DNA of 38,634 nt from NCBI GenBank assembly GCA_002315975.1, contig DCIK01000036.1:39340-77973 (forward strand). The letters run 5' to 3'. Under the pieces are notes generated by a model. The model was not told where the DNA came from. It searched no databases and saw only the letters and a list, made by a program, of their open reading frames with translations. The position numbers and the translations under genes were made by a program. The DNA is from Clostridiales bacterium UBA1728 (GTDB taxonomy: Bacteria > Bacillota > Clostridia > Oscillospirales > Oscillospiraceae). Shown one piece after another: positions 1 through 8,643 of the stretch (the stretch's first letter is position 1; every line of letters starts with the position of its first letter).

Positions 1-56
1 ATTGCCACACCAGTCTGCGGACTGGTTCGCAATGACCGGGAGTATTTTTACAGCCC
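1..56. repeat. Right half of a dispersed inverted repeat, cut by window edge
   Basis: The first 56 bases match the right half of the complete copy at 11668-11816, including the CGCAATGAC inner arm and the TTTTTACAGCC outer arm. The left half would lie outside the window. It sits just past the 3' end of the yfhO-like gene. Bases 57-114 show nothing else that I can name. Confidence 0.8.
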
Positions 57-114
57 CCTTTTTCGATCCGATGGAAGAACAACAGAGGCTGTTCTGACAG
101 CAACGCCTCCATTT

Positions 115-2505
115 TCATCTTTGGACTTCAGCTGAATCTCTCTTCTTCCTCCCCCGAACCAGCAGGCCTGCCCAGAGCAGGAAGCCGACGACTGTGCATC
201 CCAGCGCAGTGCGCAGGGGCGTGTAGCGGTAGACAAACTGCACATGGTTTTCGCCCTCCGTTACCGGCACCGCCATCAGACCGTTGACGGAGAGAATCTG
301 CACGCTCTCGCCGTTCACTGTGCACTGCCAGAACCGGTCATAGGGCACGCTGAAGAAGGCGCAGCCTTCGGCATCCGAGCTAAGGCGCGTTTCAAAGCTG
401 TTTTTCCCTATGCTGAAATCTTCTACATCGGTATAGTGGATTTCACCCTTTGCCAGTTCCTCTGAGGCTCTGAGGTGGCGGAGACTCTCAGGCAGGGAGG
501 ACACATCCTCATCCTTTACCACCATGCAGCGAGCCAGAATCGAAGCCAAGAGTTCGGACTCTTCCGGAGTTGCATTTTTCTTCTCCGACCCATCTTTTTC
601 CGTGTCATCAATTATCTCTTCGGCCAAAGCGGAATACTCACTCGCCGTTATGTAGCCGGTATAGAGAAGTCCGCCAATGGGGATGGCTTTCGGATCCTCC
701 TGCAGATAAAAGGTCTGTCCGTTCCGATTGGTGAAGGTCTGAAGAACTGAGAATTCCTCGTCCGGCTCAAGATTCAGAATATACCTGGCAGAAAGAAGCT
801 CGTTTACTTCGTCTGATATTGCAGGCGTCATTACGGTGCGCGTCTGCCCCAAAGCCGCATAAAACTCCGTGATAGAGTTGTTGCAGGTCGTAGTAAAGGA
901 GTTGATCGTCGGCAGACTGTTAGTCATGCCCAGATTATAAACGCTGTAGCGTATCGTACCCTTCAAAGCAACTGGATACTCATTGAAATAGTAACGATAG
1001 GCTCCGATATCACCGGAGAGCTCGGAGGGAACCTCTGTAAGAAATACGGCCGCACTCTCTGCGCTTCCGTTGGGGCTGTTGTTGGGATTGATCTTGCTGT
1101 CATTGGATTTACCCACGTAGTAGTCAGCGATGGACACGCAGAAAAGCACCGTACTCATCAGCAGCGTGCCCAGCATATATGTACGCAGAGAATACTTCCG
1201 CTTTTCCTGTGAGAGCGGCAGGAAAAAAAGGGCGCTACACACCGCAATACCAATAGAGTAGCCAAACTTACCAATACGGTTGATATCTGCTATCGACAAA
1301 ACAGCAATCAGCGGCATCAGATACAGGGTCAGAACGGAAAAGCGGACGATGTTTTTTCGGTAGGGTTCCACGTCCTCGCAGATTTTTGCGCTGACGCAGG
1401 CCAGCAGGATGTCCAGCATAAACAGCCACCGTCCGTATTTATCCGGGGAGAAGGCCAGAAAGCTGCTGTTCAGGATCGGAATGAAGGCCATAAGCAGACA
1501 GCATACAATGGCGCGGAAAAAGCTATCTCGTTTTTGGAAAATATAGGACAGAACAAAAACCATGCCGAAGAGGGGCAGATATGCGCCCCAGCTGGTCCAA
1601 TTTATTGCGCTGAACACCGAATAGAAATTCATAGATTCGGCCGGCAGGAAGAACGCCATAACGCGGATCACATAGTCGGACAGGGGCAGTGTAAACCACT
1701 TGGATACCGGCAGCACCGACGTTGCGCGGGCATTCCCCAGCATATTGATAACCGTCGGAACCGCGATCACAGCGCCCATCAGAGCAGCGACGAGGCCCTC
1801 TGTCAGGCAGCGGAATGTCAGGCGAAGAATTCTGCGAAAATCACGGAAGGGAAAAGCATAGCTGCAAATAAACCAGAGCACGCAGAACAGTGCAGACGCA
1901 AAGAAAAACACAGGATTGCAAAGAAGATTCAGTGCACAGGCTGCGGCAAAACGGCCCCGTTTTCCCTCTTCCACCAGCTGCTCCATTCCGATCAGCATCA
2001 GCGGAAAGAACGCCATCACATCCTGAAAATGAAAAATCACATTGATGCACTGGGCACCGGAAAAGGAATAAAGCAGTGCGCCGATGAGAACCGCTTCCCG
2101 TCGGGAAAGATGCCTTTTCATCCAGGAAGAGGATGTGGCACCGGAGACGGCGAATTTCAGAATCAGCACCCAGCCGACGAGCTTCGGATAGACCTCTGCA
2201 GGGAAGGGCAGCGTTATCAGGAAAAACGGAGACGCAATATTATAGAACGCGAAGCATTCTAACAGGTTTCCGCCCAGATCAATTCCCCAGCTCCAGAGCG
2301 TGCCGCTTTTGATGGCATCGTTCATGAGCATCCCGAAGGGTACTTGCTGCTCAATAAAATCGCACGAGAGCGCAAACACGCCGGCGTTTCTGAGCATAAC
2401 GGGCACAATCGCTACAGCAGCGACCAGAAAGCAGAGGATTGCCGCCTCAGCCTCCAACGGGAGAGTTCTTTTTCTGTTATTCTGCATCATTTCAATTTCG
2501 TTCAT
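115..2505 (-). CDS. YfhO-family polytopic membrane protein
   Basis: The 796-residue product has many hydrophobic segments from about residue 20 to 460, a soluble extracytoplasmic region from about 465 to 755, and a last membrane segment near 768-785 followed by a basic tail. The early segment containing CDFIEQQ and the C-terminal pattern of a YDRFW stretch followed by a VNG turn, a GENHVQF strand and a YRYTP stretch are typical of YfhO proteins. That family is large GT-C-like membrane proteins tied in some Firmicutes to glycosylation of lipoteichoic acid or other wall polymers. The start chosen is the ATG at 2505, which has TTAGGAGCTGTCCAT just before it; an in-frame upstream ATG would extend it to 2583 but lacks a ribosome site. 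It stands alone on its strand. The substrate cannot be read from sequence. Confidence 0.85.
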   Translation of the reverse strand: MNEIEMMQNNRKRTLPLEAEAAILCFLVAAVAIVPVMLRNAGVFALSCDFIEQQVPFGMLMNDAIKSGTLWSWGIDLGGNLLECFAFYNIASPFFLITLPFPAEVYPKLVGWVLILKFAVSGATSSSWMKRHLSRREAVLIGALLYSFSGAQCINVIFHFQDVMAFFPLMLIGMEQLVEEGKRGRFAAACALNLLCNPVFFFASALFCVLWFICSYAFPFRDFRRILRLTFRCLTEGLVAALMGAVIAVPTVINMLGNARATSVLPVSKWFTLPLSDYVIRVMAFFLPAESMNFYSVFSAINWTSWGAYLPLFGMVFVLSYIFQKRDSFFRAIVCCLLMAFIPILNSSFLAFSPDKYGRWLFMLDILLACVSAKICEDVEPYRKNIVRFSVLTLYLMPLIAVLSIADINRIGKFGYSIGIAVCSALFFLPLSQEKRKYSLRTYMLGTLLMSTVLFCVSIADYYVGKSNDSKINPNNSPNGSAESAAVFLTEVPSELSGDIGAYRYYFNEYPVALKGTIRYSVYNLGMTNSLPTINSFTTTCNNSITEFYAALGQTRTVMTPAISDEVNELLSARYILNLEPDEEFSVLQTFTNRNGQTFYLQEDPKAIPIGGLLYTGYITASEYSALAEEIIDDTEKDGSEKKNATPEESELLASILARCMVVKDEDVSSLPESLRHLRASEELAKGEIHYTDVEDFSIGKNSFETRLSSDAEGCAFFSVPYDRFWQCTVNGESVQILSVNGLMAVPVTEGENHVQFVYRYTPLRTALGCTVVGFLLWAGLLVRGRKKRDSAEVQR

Positions 2506-2623
2506 ATGGACAGCTCCTAAACTGTGCTGCTCGGATGTGAAAGAATTTACTTCGTAACTTGTGAAATATGGCCTGACGGCCATGGGAAATATAATAGTCT
2601 TCGTAAAATGTTAAGGAGAAGGC

Positions 2624-2692
2624 ATGGTGCCGAAGCGTGTCCTTGAAGTACTTGTACAGGAAAAAATCAACGGGTCCAGGTTTTTACGCTAA
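2624..2692 (+). CDS. Possible 22-residue small ORF
   Basis: An ATG preceded by AAGGAGAAGGC opens a 22-codon frame that encodes a small basic peptide (begins MVPKRVLEVL) and ends in TAA. A TATAAT lies at 2590-2595 but no convincing -35 is seen. The good ribosome site is the only support; it may be a remnant or chance. Confidence 0.2.
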   Translation: MVPKRVLEVLVQEKINGSRFLR

Positions 2693-2724
2693 CACCAAAG
2701 TAACATACTTTCGAGCTTGAGAAT

Positions 2725-2747
2725 ACTATTCACTATTCACTATTCAC
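2725..2747. repeat. Short tandem repeat, CTATTCA unit
   Basis: About three copies of a 7-base CTATTCA unit in a row. The same unit recurs about four times at 22723-22753, in both cases near the terminator of a tRNA unit. An inverted trace (GTGAATAGTA) follows at 2774-2783. The role is unknown. Confidence 0.6.
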
Positions 2748-2789
2748 CTTGAACATCCCGTCGGAGAGAGTTGGTGAATAGTACAAATG

Positions 2790-2818
2790 AAAAACCTGAT
2801 GCAAAGCATCAGGTTTTT
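2790..2818 (-). terminator. Intrinsic terminator of tRNA-Ser
   Basis: A perfect hairpin (AAAAACCTGATGC, loop, GCATCAGGTTTTT) lies 4 bases past the CCA end of the tRNA on the minus strand and runs into a T-rich tail. Confidence 0.85.
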
Positions 2819-2822
2819 CATT

Positions 2823-2914
2823 TGGCGGAGATGAAGAGATTCGAACTCTTGATATCCTTATGGGATATACACGATTTCCAATCGTGCGCGCTCGACCAAC
2901 TACGCGACATCTCC
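2823..2914 (-). tRNA. tRNA-Ser (GGA anticodon)
   Basis: Read on the minus strand this is a 92-base class II tRNA with acceptor stem GGAGATG/CATCTCC, discriminator G, an encoded CCA, a long variable arm (TATATCC...GGATATC), the T-loop GTTCGAATC and anticodon loop ATTGGAAAT, giving anticodon GGA for serine UCC/UCU codons. It has its own promoter and terminator. Confidence 0.95.
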
Positions 2915-2953
2915 ATAGCTTGGGCGAAACACAAATCTGTATTCAGCCTGGTT

Positions 2954-2982
2954 AGTATACCGCAGGGAACGGACAAAGTCAA
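2954..2982 (-). promoter_or_regulatory. Promoter of tRNA-Ser
   Basis: On the minus strand TTGACT and TATACT are separated by 17 bases. The start of transcription would fall about 30 bases before the tRNA 5' end. Confidence 0.75.
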
Positions 2983-3037
2983 GAGGAAATTTGACATTTT
3001 TTCGAGTTTTGCATCATTTTTTCCGGACTTATATTTA

Positions 3038-3065
3038 TTGACTTTAGCGGAAAAAATGATAAAAT
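3038..3065 (+). promoter_or_regulatory. Promoter of the DUF2156-phosphatase operon
   Basis: TTGACT and TAAAAT with a 16-base spacer, ending 37 bases before the ATG at 3103. It lies in an AT-rich stretch, so chance matches are possible. Confidence 0.55.
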
Positions 3066-3102
3066 AGTAAAGATTACAAGCAAATTATCAGAAAGGCAAG
3101 CT

Positions 3103-4134
3103 ATGTTGAATTTCCGCTCTGTGGAGTTCTCTGATCAGGCGTTGGTAAACAGCTATATGTCCCGCTACGGCGGCAGCTCCTGTCAGCACTCCTTTGTTTC
3201 TCTTTTTACTCTTTCCGAGAAATACGGCTCTAAAATCTGTGAGCAGGACGGTTTTCTCTATGTTCTCCGCGAAAAGCTATGCAGTCCGGGGAAAAGAGTA
3301 TATCTCGCTCCCATGGGCGGCGGCGATCTGAAAGCAGCCTACAGCACCCTTTTAGACGATGCAGCAGCCCATCAGTGCAGGGCAGTTTTTGAGACTGTTA
3401 CTTATGAGCAGCTTACTTTTCTCAGGGAACACTTTCCCGGACGCTTCTGCTATACAGAGCTTCGGGATTATGCGGAATATATTTTTTCCACGAAAAGTCT
3501 CTGCGCCATGGCGGGGCGGCGCTTTGCCAACAAGCGAAACGAGATTCGCTCCATACTCAGAACATACGGAGACAGGCTGGAATACCGACTGCTGACCTCC
3601 GCTGATACGGACGCGGTTCTGTCCTTTTCGCAGAAGTGGTTAGAGCGCAATGGGTCCGTTCACGATGCCGCCGCTCTGACGCTGGAAAGGAAAATCATGC
3701 AAAAGCAGCTTGATCATTTTGATGCTCTCTCCCTTCAGGGCATGGCCATCTATCTCGATGGCGAAATGATCGCTTTTGCATACGGTTTTCCGCTGAATGA
3801 CCAATGCTTTGACGGTCTGGTTGAGAAGGCAAGCTACGATATTCCGAATTTGTACAAGCTTCTGAACTGGAAAATGTCCTGTCTCTGCGCTGCGCCCTAC
3901 CCCTACTACAACTGGGAAGAGGATGTGGGGGTTCCCGGACTTCGCTTCGCAAAGATGGAATACTTCCCCGTTCTGCTGCTTAGAAAGTATGTGGTATCCG
4001 AGCGCAGTGAGTCCGCATCAGCTCCCGAAAGTGATGAGATTCCCGTCCTCTCTGCCGTTCCTCCTCATCCCGATGAGGAGCTTCTCCCCCGCAGCTTTTC
4101 CCCGTCAGCTGACACCGTTTCCCCAAACCTATAG
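3103..4134 (+). CDS. DUF2156 (LPG_synthase_C-like, GNAT-fold) protein
   Basis: The 343-residue soluble protein resembles the C-terminal acyl/aminoacyl-transferase half of phosphatidylglycerol lysyltransferases (DUF2156), a double GNAT fold. Family signals include the KRNEIRSIL stretch near residue 143 and, near residues 270-290, NWEEDVGVPGLR followed by FAKMEYFP. Stand-alone Firmicute members lack the flippase half of MprF, as this one does, so membrane lipid aminoacylation cannot be assumed. The last 45 residues are a loose tail rich in Ser, Pro and Glu. The ATG at 3103 follows GAAAGGCAAGCT. The gene ends 16 bases before the phosphatase gene, so the two are probably co-transcribed. The substrate is unknown. 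Confidence 0.8.
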   Translation: MLNFRSVEFSDQALVNSYMSRYGGSSCQHSFVSLFTLSEKYGSKICEQDGFLYVLREKLCSPGKRVYLAPMGGGDLKAAYSTLLDDAAAHQCRAVFETVTYEQLTFLREHFPGRFCYTELRDYAEYIFSTKSLCAMAGRRFANKRNEIRSILRTYGDRLEYRLLTSADTDAVLSFSQKWLERNGSVHDAAALTLERKIMQKQLDHFDALSLQGMAIYLDGEMIAFAYGFPLNDQCFDGLVEKASYDIPNLYKLLNWKMSCLCAAPYPYYNWEEDVGVPGLRFAKMEYFPVLLLRKYVVSERSESASAPESDEIPVLSAVPPHPDEELLPRSFSPSADTVSPNL

Positions 4135-4150
4135 AAACTGAGGTGGGTTC

Positions 4151-7100
4151 ATGAAAAAGCTAAACATGAATAAGTCCGTTCTTTCGACTCTCGGTCTGAT
4201 TCTCATCACGGTATGGTCTGCTGTTCAGTATCTTTTTTACAGCAATGTACCGGAGGACATCTCCAGCTTTGCCTTCGTCTTCATAACGAATGTCTGCGGC
4301 TGTCTGCTTCTGGCGCTCACGCAATTCTCCCATCTGAAGAATGTCACCAAGGCTACCGTGAAGAAGGCGATCCTCCTCAGCGTCATCCAGCTCATGATCA
4401 ATGTGATGATTCTTCTGGGCTCCCGGAACATGAACTCGGTGATCATCTCCAGCGTTACCGGCCTCTACTTCATCTTTGTCACGCCTCTGCTGCTCCTGCT
4501 GAAGAAGCGGGTCAGCTTCCGTTCCGGTGTGGCCACGGTAGTTGCTCTCATTGCCCTGCTGCTGGTGTTTAACGCGAATATCGAGGGTCTGTTCTCCTCG
4601 ATCAATGTAGTCTATCTGCTGATTGCGGATGTATGCATTGCAGGTCATGTGGTTGCCATCTCCATCATGGCAGCGGACGAGGACCCTCAGGCAATATCGG
4701 TTGTGCAGATGGCCAGCACTGCACTCATTTCACTGATTGCATGGGTGGTTGAGAGCAAGGTTCTCGGTCTGAGTGCCATGAAGCTCAGCCCCGATCCCGC
4801 TTTCTGGGTCAGTGTGCTTTTTATCGGCATCTTCATTCGCGCCCTCTATTCCGTGATCCAGTTTGCTGCGCAAAAGAATGTGCCCCCCATTAATGCCTCA
4901 CTGATCTTTGCCAGCGAGATTGTTATCACGCTGATTCTCAATCCCCTGCTGTGCCGCCTGTTCGGTACCGGTTATGAGCCCGCCACTCTTTTCCAGGTCG
5001 TTGGCTGCGTGCTCTTTGTGTTAGCCGTGCTCATCTGCGATGACGACTTCATGAAGAAGTTCCATTATAACGACATGGACTCCACCACTATCATTGATGA
5101 AAACGGCAACGAGATTCAGCAGGTTCCCCTGTCCCGAAAGATCGTGAACATGAACCTGCTCATCGGTCTGGGTGCGCTGGTCTTCTCCACGCTGGTATGT
5201 CTCTTCTCCATCACCGTCATCCGCAACAATGTCATTGATACAAGCCGTGCATTCGGCAACGATGCTTCCACCTCCAGCGAAACCGCTCTCATGGAGCAGG
5301 TGGAAAAGGAGCTGGAGCAGAAGGTGGCCGACAAGGCTGCCGTGGCTACGGAGCGGCTGGACAGCTACCGCTCTGCCGTGCAGAACGCTGCCAGTCTGGC
5401 CGGACAATTTCTCAGCGATCCTTCATCCTATAAGCGCATGCCCGTCGGCTTCCCCCATGTAAAAAATGCCGGCATCTGGACCATGCAGATGACGCTGGCG
5501 GATGAGGCCGTCAGTCAGGAAACCATCGAAACGCAGAGCTGCGCTTTGGGCAACATGGAAACTCTTTTCGTTTCCATTCAGCAGAGCTTTCCTGAACTGA
5601 CCACCGTATATGTGGGCACAGATGCGGGTGTCATGATCAGCTATGACCCCGGCAGTGACGGTGCAGGGGTTTACGGAACGCCCTTCTATTACGAATACCG
5701 CGGCGCAGACTGGTTCACCACCGCAGACAAGCTGAAGGCCGTCGGCTTTACCGATACTTACCTTGACTACACGGGTCGCGGCCTGACCATCACCTGTTTC
5801 TCCCCCATCTACAGCAGCACCGGTAAGTTTCTCGGTGCCATCGGCATGGACTTCCTGCAGACCGATCTGAACAAGCAACTGGTCGATGTCGGTATTTCCG
5901 CCCCGGAAAAGGCCGTTCTGGTCAGCGCAGAGGGCACCATCATCGCCTCCACCGGTGATGACAGTGTCAGCGAAAGCACCCTCAGCATCAAAGACTCCGC
6001 CGCCAACCTGCCTCTTGAAGGCATTGCCGATTGGATTCTCAGCACCGACAGCGGCATGACCCTCACGGAAGACCCGCTTGGCAGCTACTATGTCTCCTTT
6101 GACAAGGTGGAATCCACCGGCTGGAAGCTCTGCATTATGAGCCCGCTGGAAAATATCATTGCCCCCGCCGTGGAAATCCGCGACAACATCACCAACAGCA
6201 CCGAGCAGATCAGCTACACGGTCAGTGAAGGTATTCGTACCATTATCGCCTCCTGCCTGATTTTCTTTGCCGTCATCGTGCTGCTCATCACCTACTTCGT
6301 GGGCCGTCTGTCCGACAAGATCACTGAGCCTCTGAGCCATCTGGAAAAAGATGTAAAGGAGATCAGCCAGGGCAATCTGGATCGCCGCACGGAGGTTACC
6401 ACCCGCGATGAGATCGGCAGCCTTGCCCGCGCCTTCAACAGCATGACCGCCAACCTTCAGCAATACATCGTAGACCTGACGGAAATGACCGCCCAGGAGG
6501 AACGCATCGCCAGCGAGCTCTCCGTGGCCACCCGTATCCAGTCCTCCATGCTGCCCGATGCCGTGGGTGCCTTCCCCGATCGCAGCGAGTTTGAGCTTTT
6601 CGCAGCCATGACCCCCGCCAAGGAGGTGGGCGGCGACTTCTACGACTTCTTCATGGTGGATGAGCGCCATCTGGCCGTTGTGATGGCCGATGTGTCCGGC
6701 AAGGGTGTTCCCGCTGCTCTGTTCATGGTCATCGGCAAGACCCTCATCAAGGATCATACGCACCCCGATGCCAATCTGGGCGAGGTCTTTGAGCGCGTAA
6801 ATAATCTGCTCTGTGAGTCCAACAGCGAAGAGCTGTTCATCACCGCCTTTGAGGGCGTGATCGACCTTGTCACCGGCGAGGTCAGCTTTGTGAATGCCGG
6901 CCACGAGATGCCCTTTATCTATCGCAAGGACAAAGCGTTTGAGGTACAGCGCGTCCGTCCCGGCTTCGTGCTGGCCGGTATGGAGGATATGCACTATCGC
7001 TCCGGCAGCTTCACCCTTCAGAGCGGCGACATTCTCTTCCAGTACACCGATGGCGTGCCCGAGGCCACCAACGCGGAAAATGAGCTCTTCGGCATGGATC

Positions 7101-7255
7101 GCCTCACCGAGTCACTGAACAAGGCCATCGGCAGCAGCCCCGAGGGCATCATCAAGGCCGTGAAGGCTGATGTGGACGCCTTCGTGGGCGAAGCCCCGCA
7201 GTTTGACGACATCACCATGCTGGCTGTGAAAATCAACAAGCTTATGGAGCCCTGA
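4151..7255 (+). CDS. EamA/DMT membrane domain fused to dCache-HAMP-SpoIIE phosphatase
   Basis: This 1034-residue protein has four parts. Residues about 1-300 are around ten hydrophobic helices resembling a drug/metabolite transporter (EamA). A further helix near 335-357 leads into a roughly 340-residue outer region with the look of a double Cache sensor (FPELTTVYVGTDAG; YTGRGLTITCFSPIY; GAIGMDF). After a helix at about 698-718 come a HAMP linker (EPLSHLEKDVKEI) and a coiled coil (LSVATRIQSSMLP, about 789-801). The C terminus (about 805-1030) is a PP2C/SpoIIE phosphatase with GGDFYDF near 826, ADVSGKGVPAALFM near 846, YTDGVPEA near 965 and QFDDITMLAV near 1018, all expected metal-binding acidic residues being present. 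Known Cache-HAMP-SpoIIE proteins turn outside signals into dephosphorylation of anti-anti-sigma factors. The added transporter domain is unusual. No partner gene is visible nearby. Confidence 0.85.
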   Translation: MKKLNMNKSVLSTLGLILITVWSAVQYLFYSNVPEDISSFAFVFITNVCGCLLLALTQFSHLKNVTKATVKKAILLSVIQLMINVMILLGSRNMNSVIISSVTGLYFIFVTPLLLLLKKRVSFRSGVATVVALIALLLVFNANIEGLFSSINVVYLLIADVCIAGHVVAISIMAADEDPQAISVVQMASTALISLIAWVVESKVLGLSAMKLSPDPAFWVSVLFIGIFIRALYSVIQFAAQKNVPPINASLIFASEIVITLILNPLLCRLFGTGYEPATLFQVVGCVLFVLAVLICDDDFMKKFHYNDMDSTTIIDENGNEIQQVPLSRKIVNMNLLIGLGALVFSTLVCLFSITVIRNNVIDTSRAFGNDASTSSETALMEQVEKELEQKVADKAAVATERLDSYRSAVQNAASLAGQFLSDPSSYKRMPVGFPHVKNAGIWTMQMTLADEAVSQETIETQSCALGNMETLFVSIQQSFPELTTVYVGTDAGVMISYDPGSDGAGVYGTPFYYEYRGADWFTTADKLKAVGFTDTYLDYTGRGLTITCFSPIYSSTGKFLGAIGMDFLQTDLNKQLVDVGISAPEKAVLVSAEGTIIASTGDDSVSESTLSIKDSAANLPLEGIADWILSTDSGMTLTEDPLGSYYVSFDKVESTGWKLCIMSPLENIIAPAVEIRDNITNSTEQISYTVSEGIRTIIASCLIFFAVIVLLITYFVGRLSDKITEPLSHLEKDVKEISQGNLDRRTEVTTRDEIGSLARAFNSMTANLQQYIVDLTEMTAQEERIASELSVATRIQSSMLPDAVGAFPDRSEFELFAAMTPAKEVGGDFYDFFMVDERHLAVVMADVSGKGVPAALFMVIGKTLIKDHTHPDANLGEVFERVNNLLCESNSEELFITAFEGVIDLVTGEVSFVNAGHEMPFIYRKDKAFEVQRVRPGFVLAGMEDMHYRSGSFTLQSGDILFQYTDGVPEATNAENELFGMDRLTESLNKAIGSSPEGIIKAVKADVDAFVGEAPQFDDITMLAVKINKLMEP

Positions 7256-7269
7256 GCTGCGCAAACGCG

Positions 7270-7302
7270 CAACACCCCGGATCCCAAGGATCCGGGGTGT
7301 TG
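7270..7302 (+). terminator. Strong hairpin after the phosphatase gene
   Basis: A 15-base-pair perfect stem (CAACACCCCGGATCC and its complement) with a 3-base loop begins 15 bases past the stop codon. There is no good T-run after it, so termination is likely but not certain. Confidence 0.55.
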
Positions 7303-7350
7303 TAGTCTGTGAAGTATGGTGAGGAAACCTGAACCTGCTTTCATTCGCCT

Positions 7351-7382
7351 CGTAGGGCACGGCCTCCCGGCCGTGCCCTACG
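7351..7382. repeat. Dispersed palindrome, CGTAGGGC family
   Basis: A perfect inverted repeat with 14-base arms (CGTAGGGCACGGCC) around a TCCC loop. Related palindromes occur at 22784-22813, 34545, 34765 and 38444-38477. It lies between the convergent phosphatase and metal-exporter genes. Confidence 0.75.
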
Positions 7383-7418
7383 TCGACTGTTCTACGAAAA
7401 CTGTCACAAAATAGAATA

Positions 7419-8255
7419 TCAGAATATCGGCAGCAGCTCGGCGATGCAGCCGAAGGCCACACCGGCGGCATAGAGGAGGCCGATGGTCTTCAGGTTATCC
7501 TTCCAGTCCTTGTTCATACGGCAGAGCACCAGGATGCCCACGCCGCTGCCTACTAAGAGACCTGCGAGCATGGCGCCTGCGGTCATGCCGCCCTGGAGAT
7601 ACAGCTCCGTGATGACCACGCTGGCCGCGCAGTTGGGAATCAGGCCAATGAGACCGGAGAGCAGAGGGCCGATCACAGGCTTATTGAGGATAAAGCCCGC
7701 CAGACGCTCGGTACCGACCGTCTCCACCGCAAGGCTCACCAGGAAGTTCACCAGCAGCAGGAAGCCGAAAATCTTTATCGTGTGGCGCAGGGCGGACTTG
7801 AAGATGCCGTCCTCGCAGTTGCAGCCCTCCTGCTCGCAGAGGTCGTGGATATGCTCCCGCTCCTCATGCTTTTCAAAGCTGTCCACCAGCAGACCCACAA
7901 TCACGCCCACCACCAGCTTGTAGCCCAGCACCTTGAGAATCAGCGGCAGGGGTACGCTGCGGGAGATGAAGATGGGCAGCATCTCATCGGAGGTGGAGAG
8001 AAACACCGCCAGAACCGTGCCCCGGGTGATGATGCCGCCGGCATAGAGGTTCGCTGTGGCAGCGGAGAAGCCGCACTGGGGAATCACGCCCAGAGTGCCG
8101 CCGATGACGCTTCCCCATTTGCCGGCCTTGTGCACCAGCGCCACGGTCTTTTCCTCGCTGACCGTCTCCAGCAGCTCAATGAGCAGGTAGGCTCCGAAGA
8201 GGAAGGGTAAGATCTTCACGGAATCCAGTAATACATCTAAAAGAATGTCCAGCAT
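7419..8255 (-). CDS. Putative heavy-metal/manganese exporter, ArsP_2-type permease
   Basis: The 278-residue protein has about eight to ten hydrophobic helices in two related halves, each carrying an IPQCGFS- or IPNCAAS-like motif (GVIPQCGFSAATANL near residue 57; GLIPNCAASVVITE near 202). The repeated Pro-x-Cys motifs are typical of putative 10TM heavy-metal exporters (ArsP_2/DUF2899), some annotated as arsenic or manganese efflux. A central hydrophilic loop (about 125-150) contains EREHIHDLCEQEGCNCED, rich in His, Cys and acidic residues and plausible for metal binding. The ATG at 8255 has AGGAG seven bases upstream; the ATG two codons earlier is too close to that site. A promoter stands just upstream. 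The metal is not determinable here. Confidence 0.7.
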   Translation of the reverse strand: MLDILLDVLLDSVKILPFLFGAYLLIELLETVSEEKTVALVHKAGKWGSVIGGTLGVIPQCGFSAATANLYAGGIITRGTVLAVFLSTSDEMLPIFISRSVPLPLILKVLGYKLVVGVIVGLLVDSFEKHEEREHIHDLCEQEGCNCEDGIFKSALRHTIKIFGFLLLVNFLVSLAVETVGTERLAGFILNKPVIGPLLSGLIGLIPNCAASVVITELYLQGGMTAGAMLAGLLVGSGVGILVLCRMNKDWKDNLKTIGLLYAAGVAFGCIAELLPIF

Positions 8256-8284
8256 GGGCATACTCCTTCACAATAGTAGAAGAG

Positions 8285-8313
8285 ATGATACCATACTTTT
8301 CCACATATTGCAA
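8285..8313 (-). promoter_or_regulatory. Promoter of the metal exporter gene
   Basis: On the minus strand TTGCAA and TATCAT are separated by 17 bases, about 30 bases before the start codon. Confidence 0.65.
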
Positions 8314-8392
8314 GAAAAAAAGCTGGTGTTTTCCCTGCGCTTGTAGTAAGATAGCCACGGGAAAAGCACACGGGTATACCATTCAGATAAGA

Positions 8393-8618
8393 TAGTCGAT
8401 TGTAAAAGTGCTCACCAGATTGATTTCGTTAGCCTCGCAGAGTTTGCGAGCCGCAGCTCGCAAAAAAATCAAATCATTTTCAAGGGAGCTTTGCCCCCTT
8501 GAAAATACCCCGAGGCGCACTCTATTGGTGCGCCCTCGCATCGACCAAGGCGGCAGAGCCGCCGCGATAAATGCGAGTGTCTTTTCTCGATTGTAAAACG
8601 CAGTTTTACAATCGACTG
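8393..8618 (+). mobile_element. MITE-like structured element, copy 1 (complete)
   Basis: A 226-base non-coding element flanked by a perfect 12-base direct repeat (ATTCAGATAAGA at 8381-8392 and 8619-8630), as expected for a target-site duplication. Its ends are inverted repeats (TAGTCGATTGTAAAA against TTTTACAATCGACTG). Inside are, in order, GCCTCGCAGAGT, hairpin A (CAAGGG...CCCTTG between CATTTT and AAAATAC), hairpin B (GAGGCGCAC...GTGCGCCCTC), hairpin C (GGCGGC...GCCGCC enclosed by CTCGCAT/ATGCGAG) and hairpin D (TCGATTGTAAAAC...). It now forms most of the ilvE 5' leader and ends 25 bases before its ATG. No ORF is credible inside it. Confidence 0.8.
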
Positions 8619-8643
8619 ATTCAGATAAGAGAGGGAGAAAGAA

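Noticed and set aside
5423..6994. 523-residue open frame on the minus strand
   Set aside because: Antisense to the phosphatase fusion gene; no ribosome site or domain.
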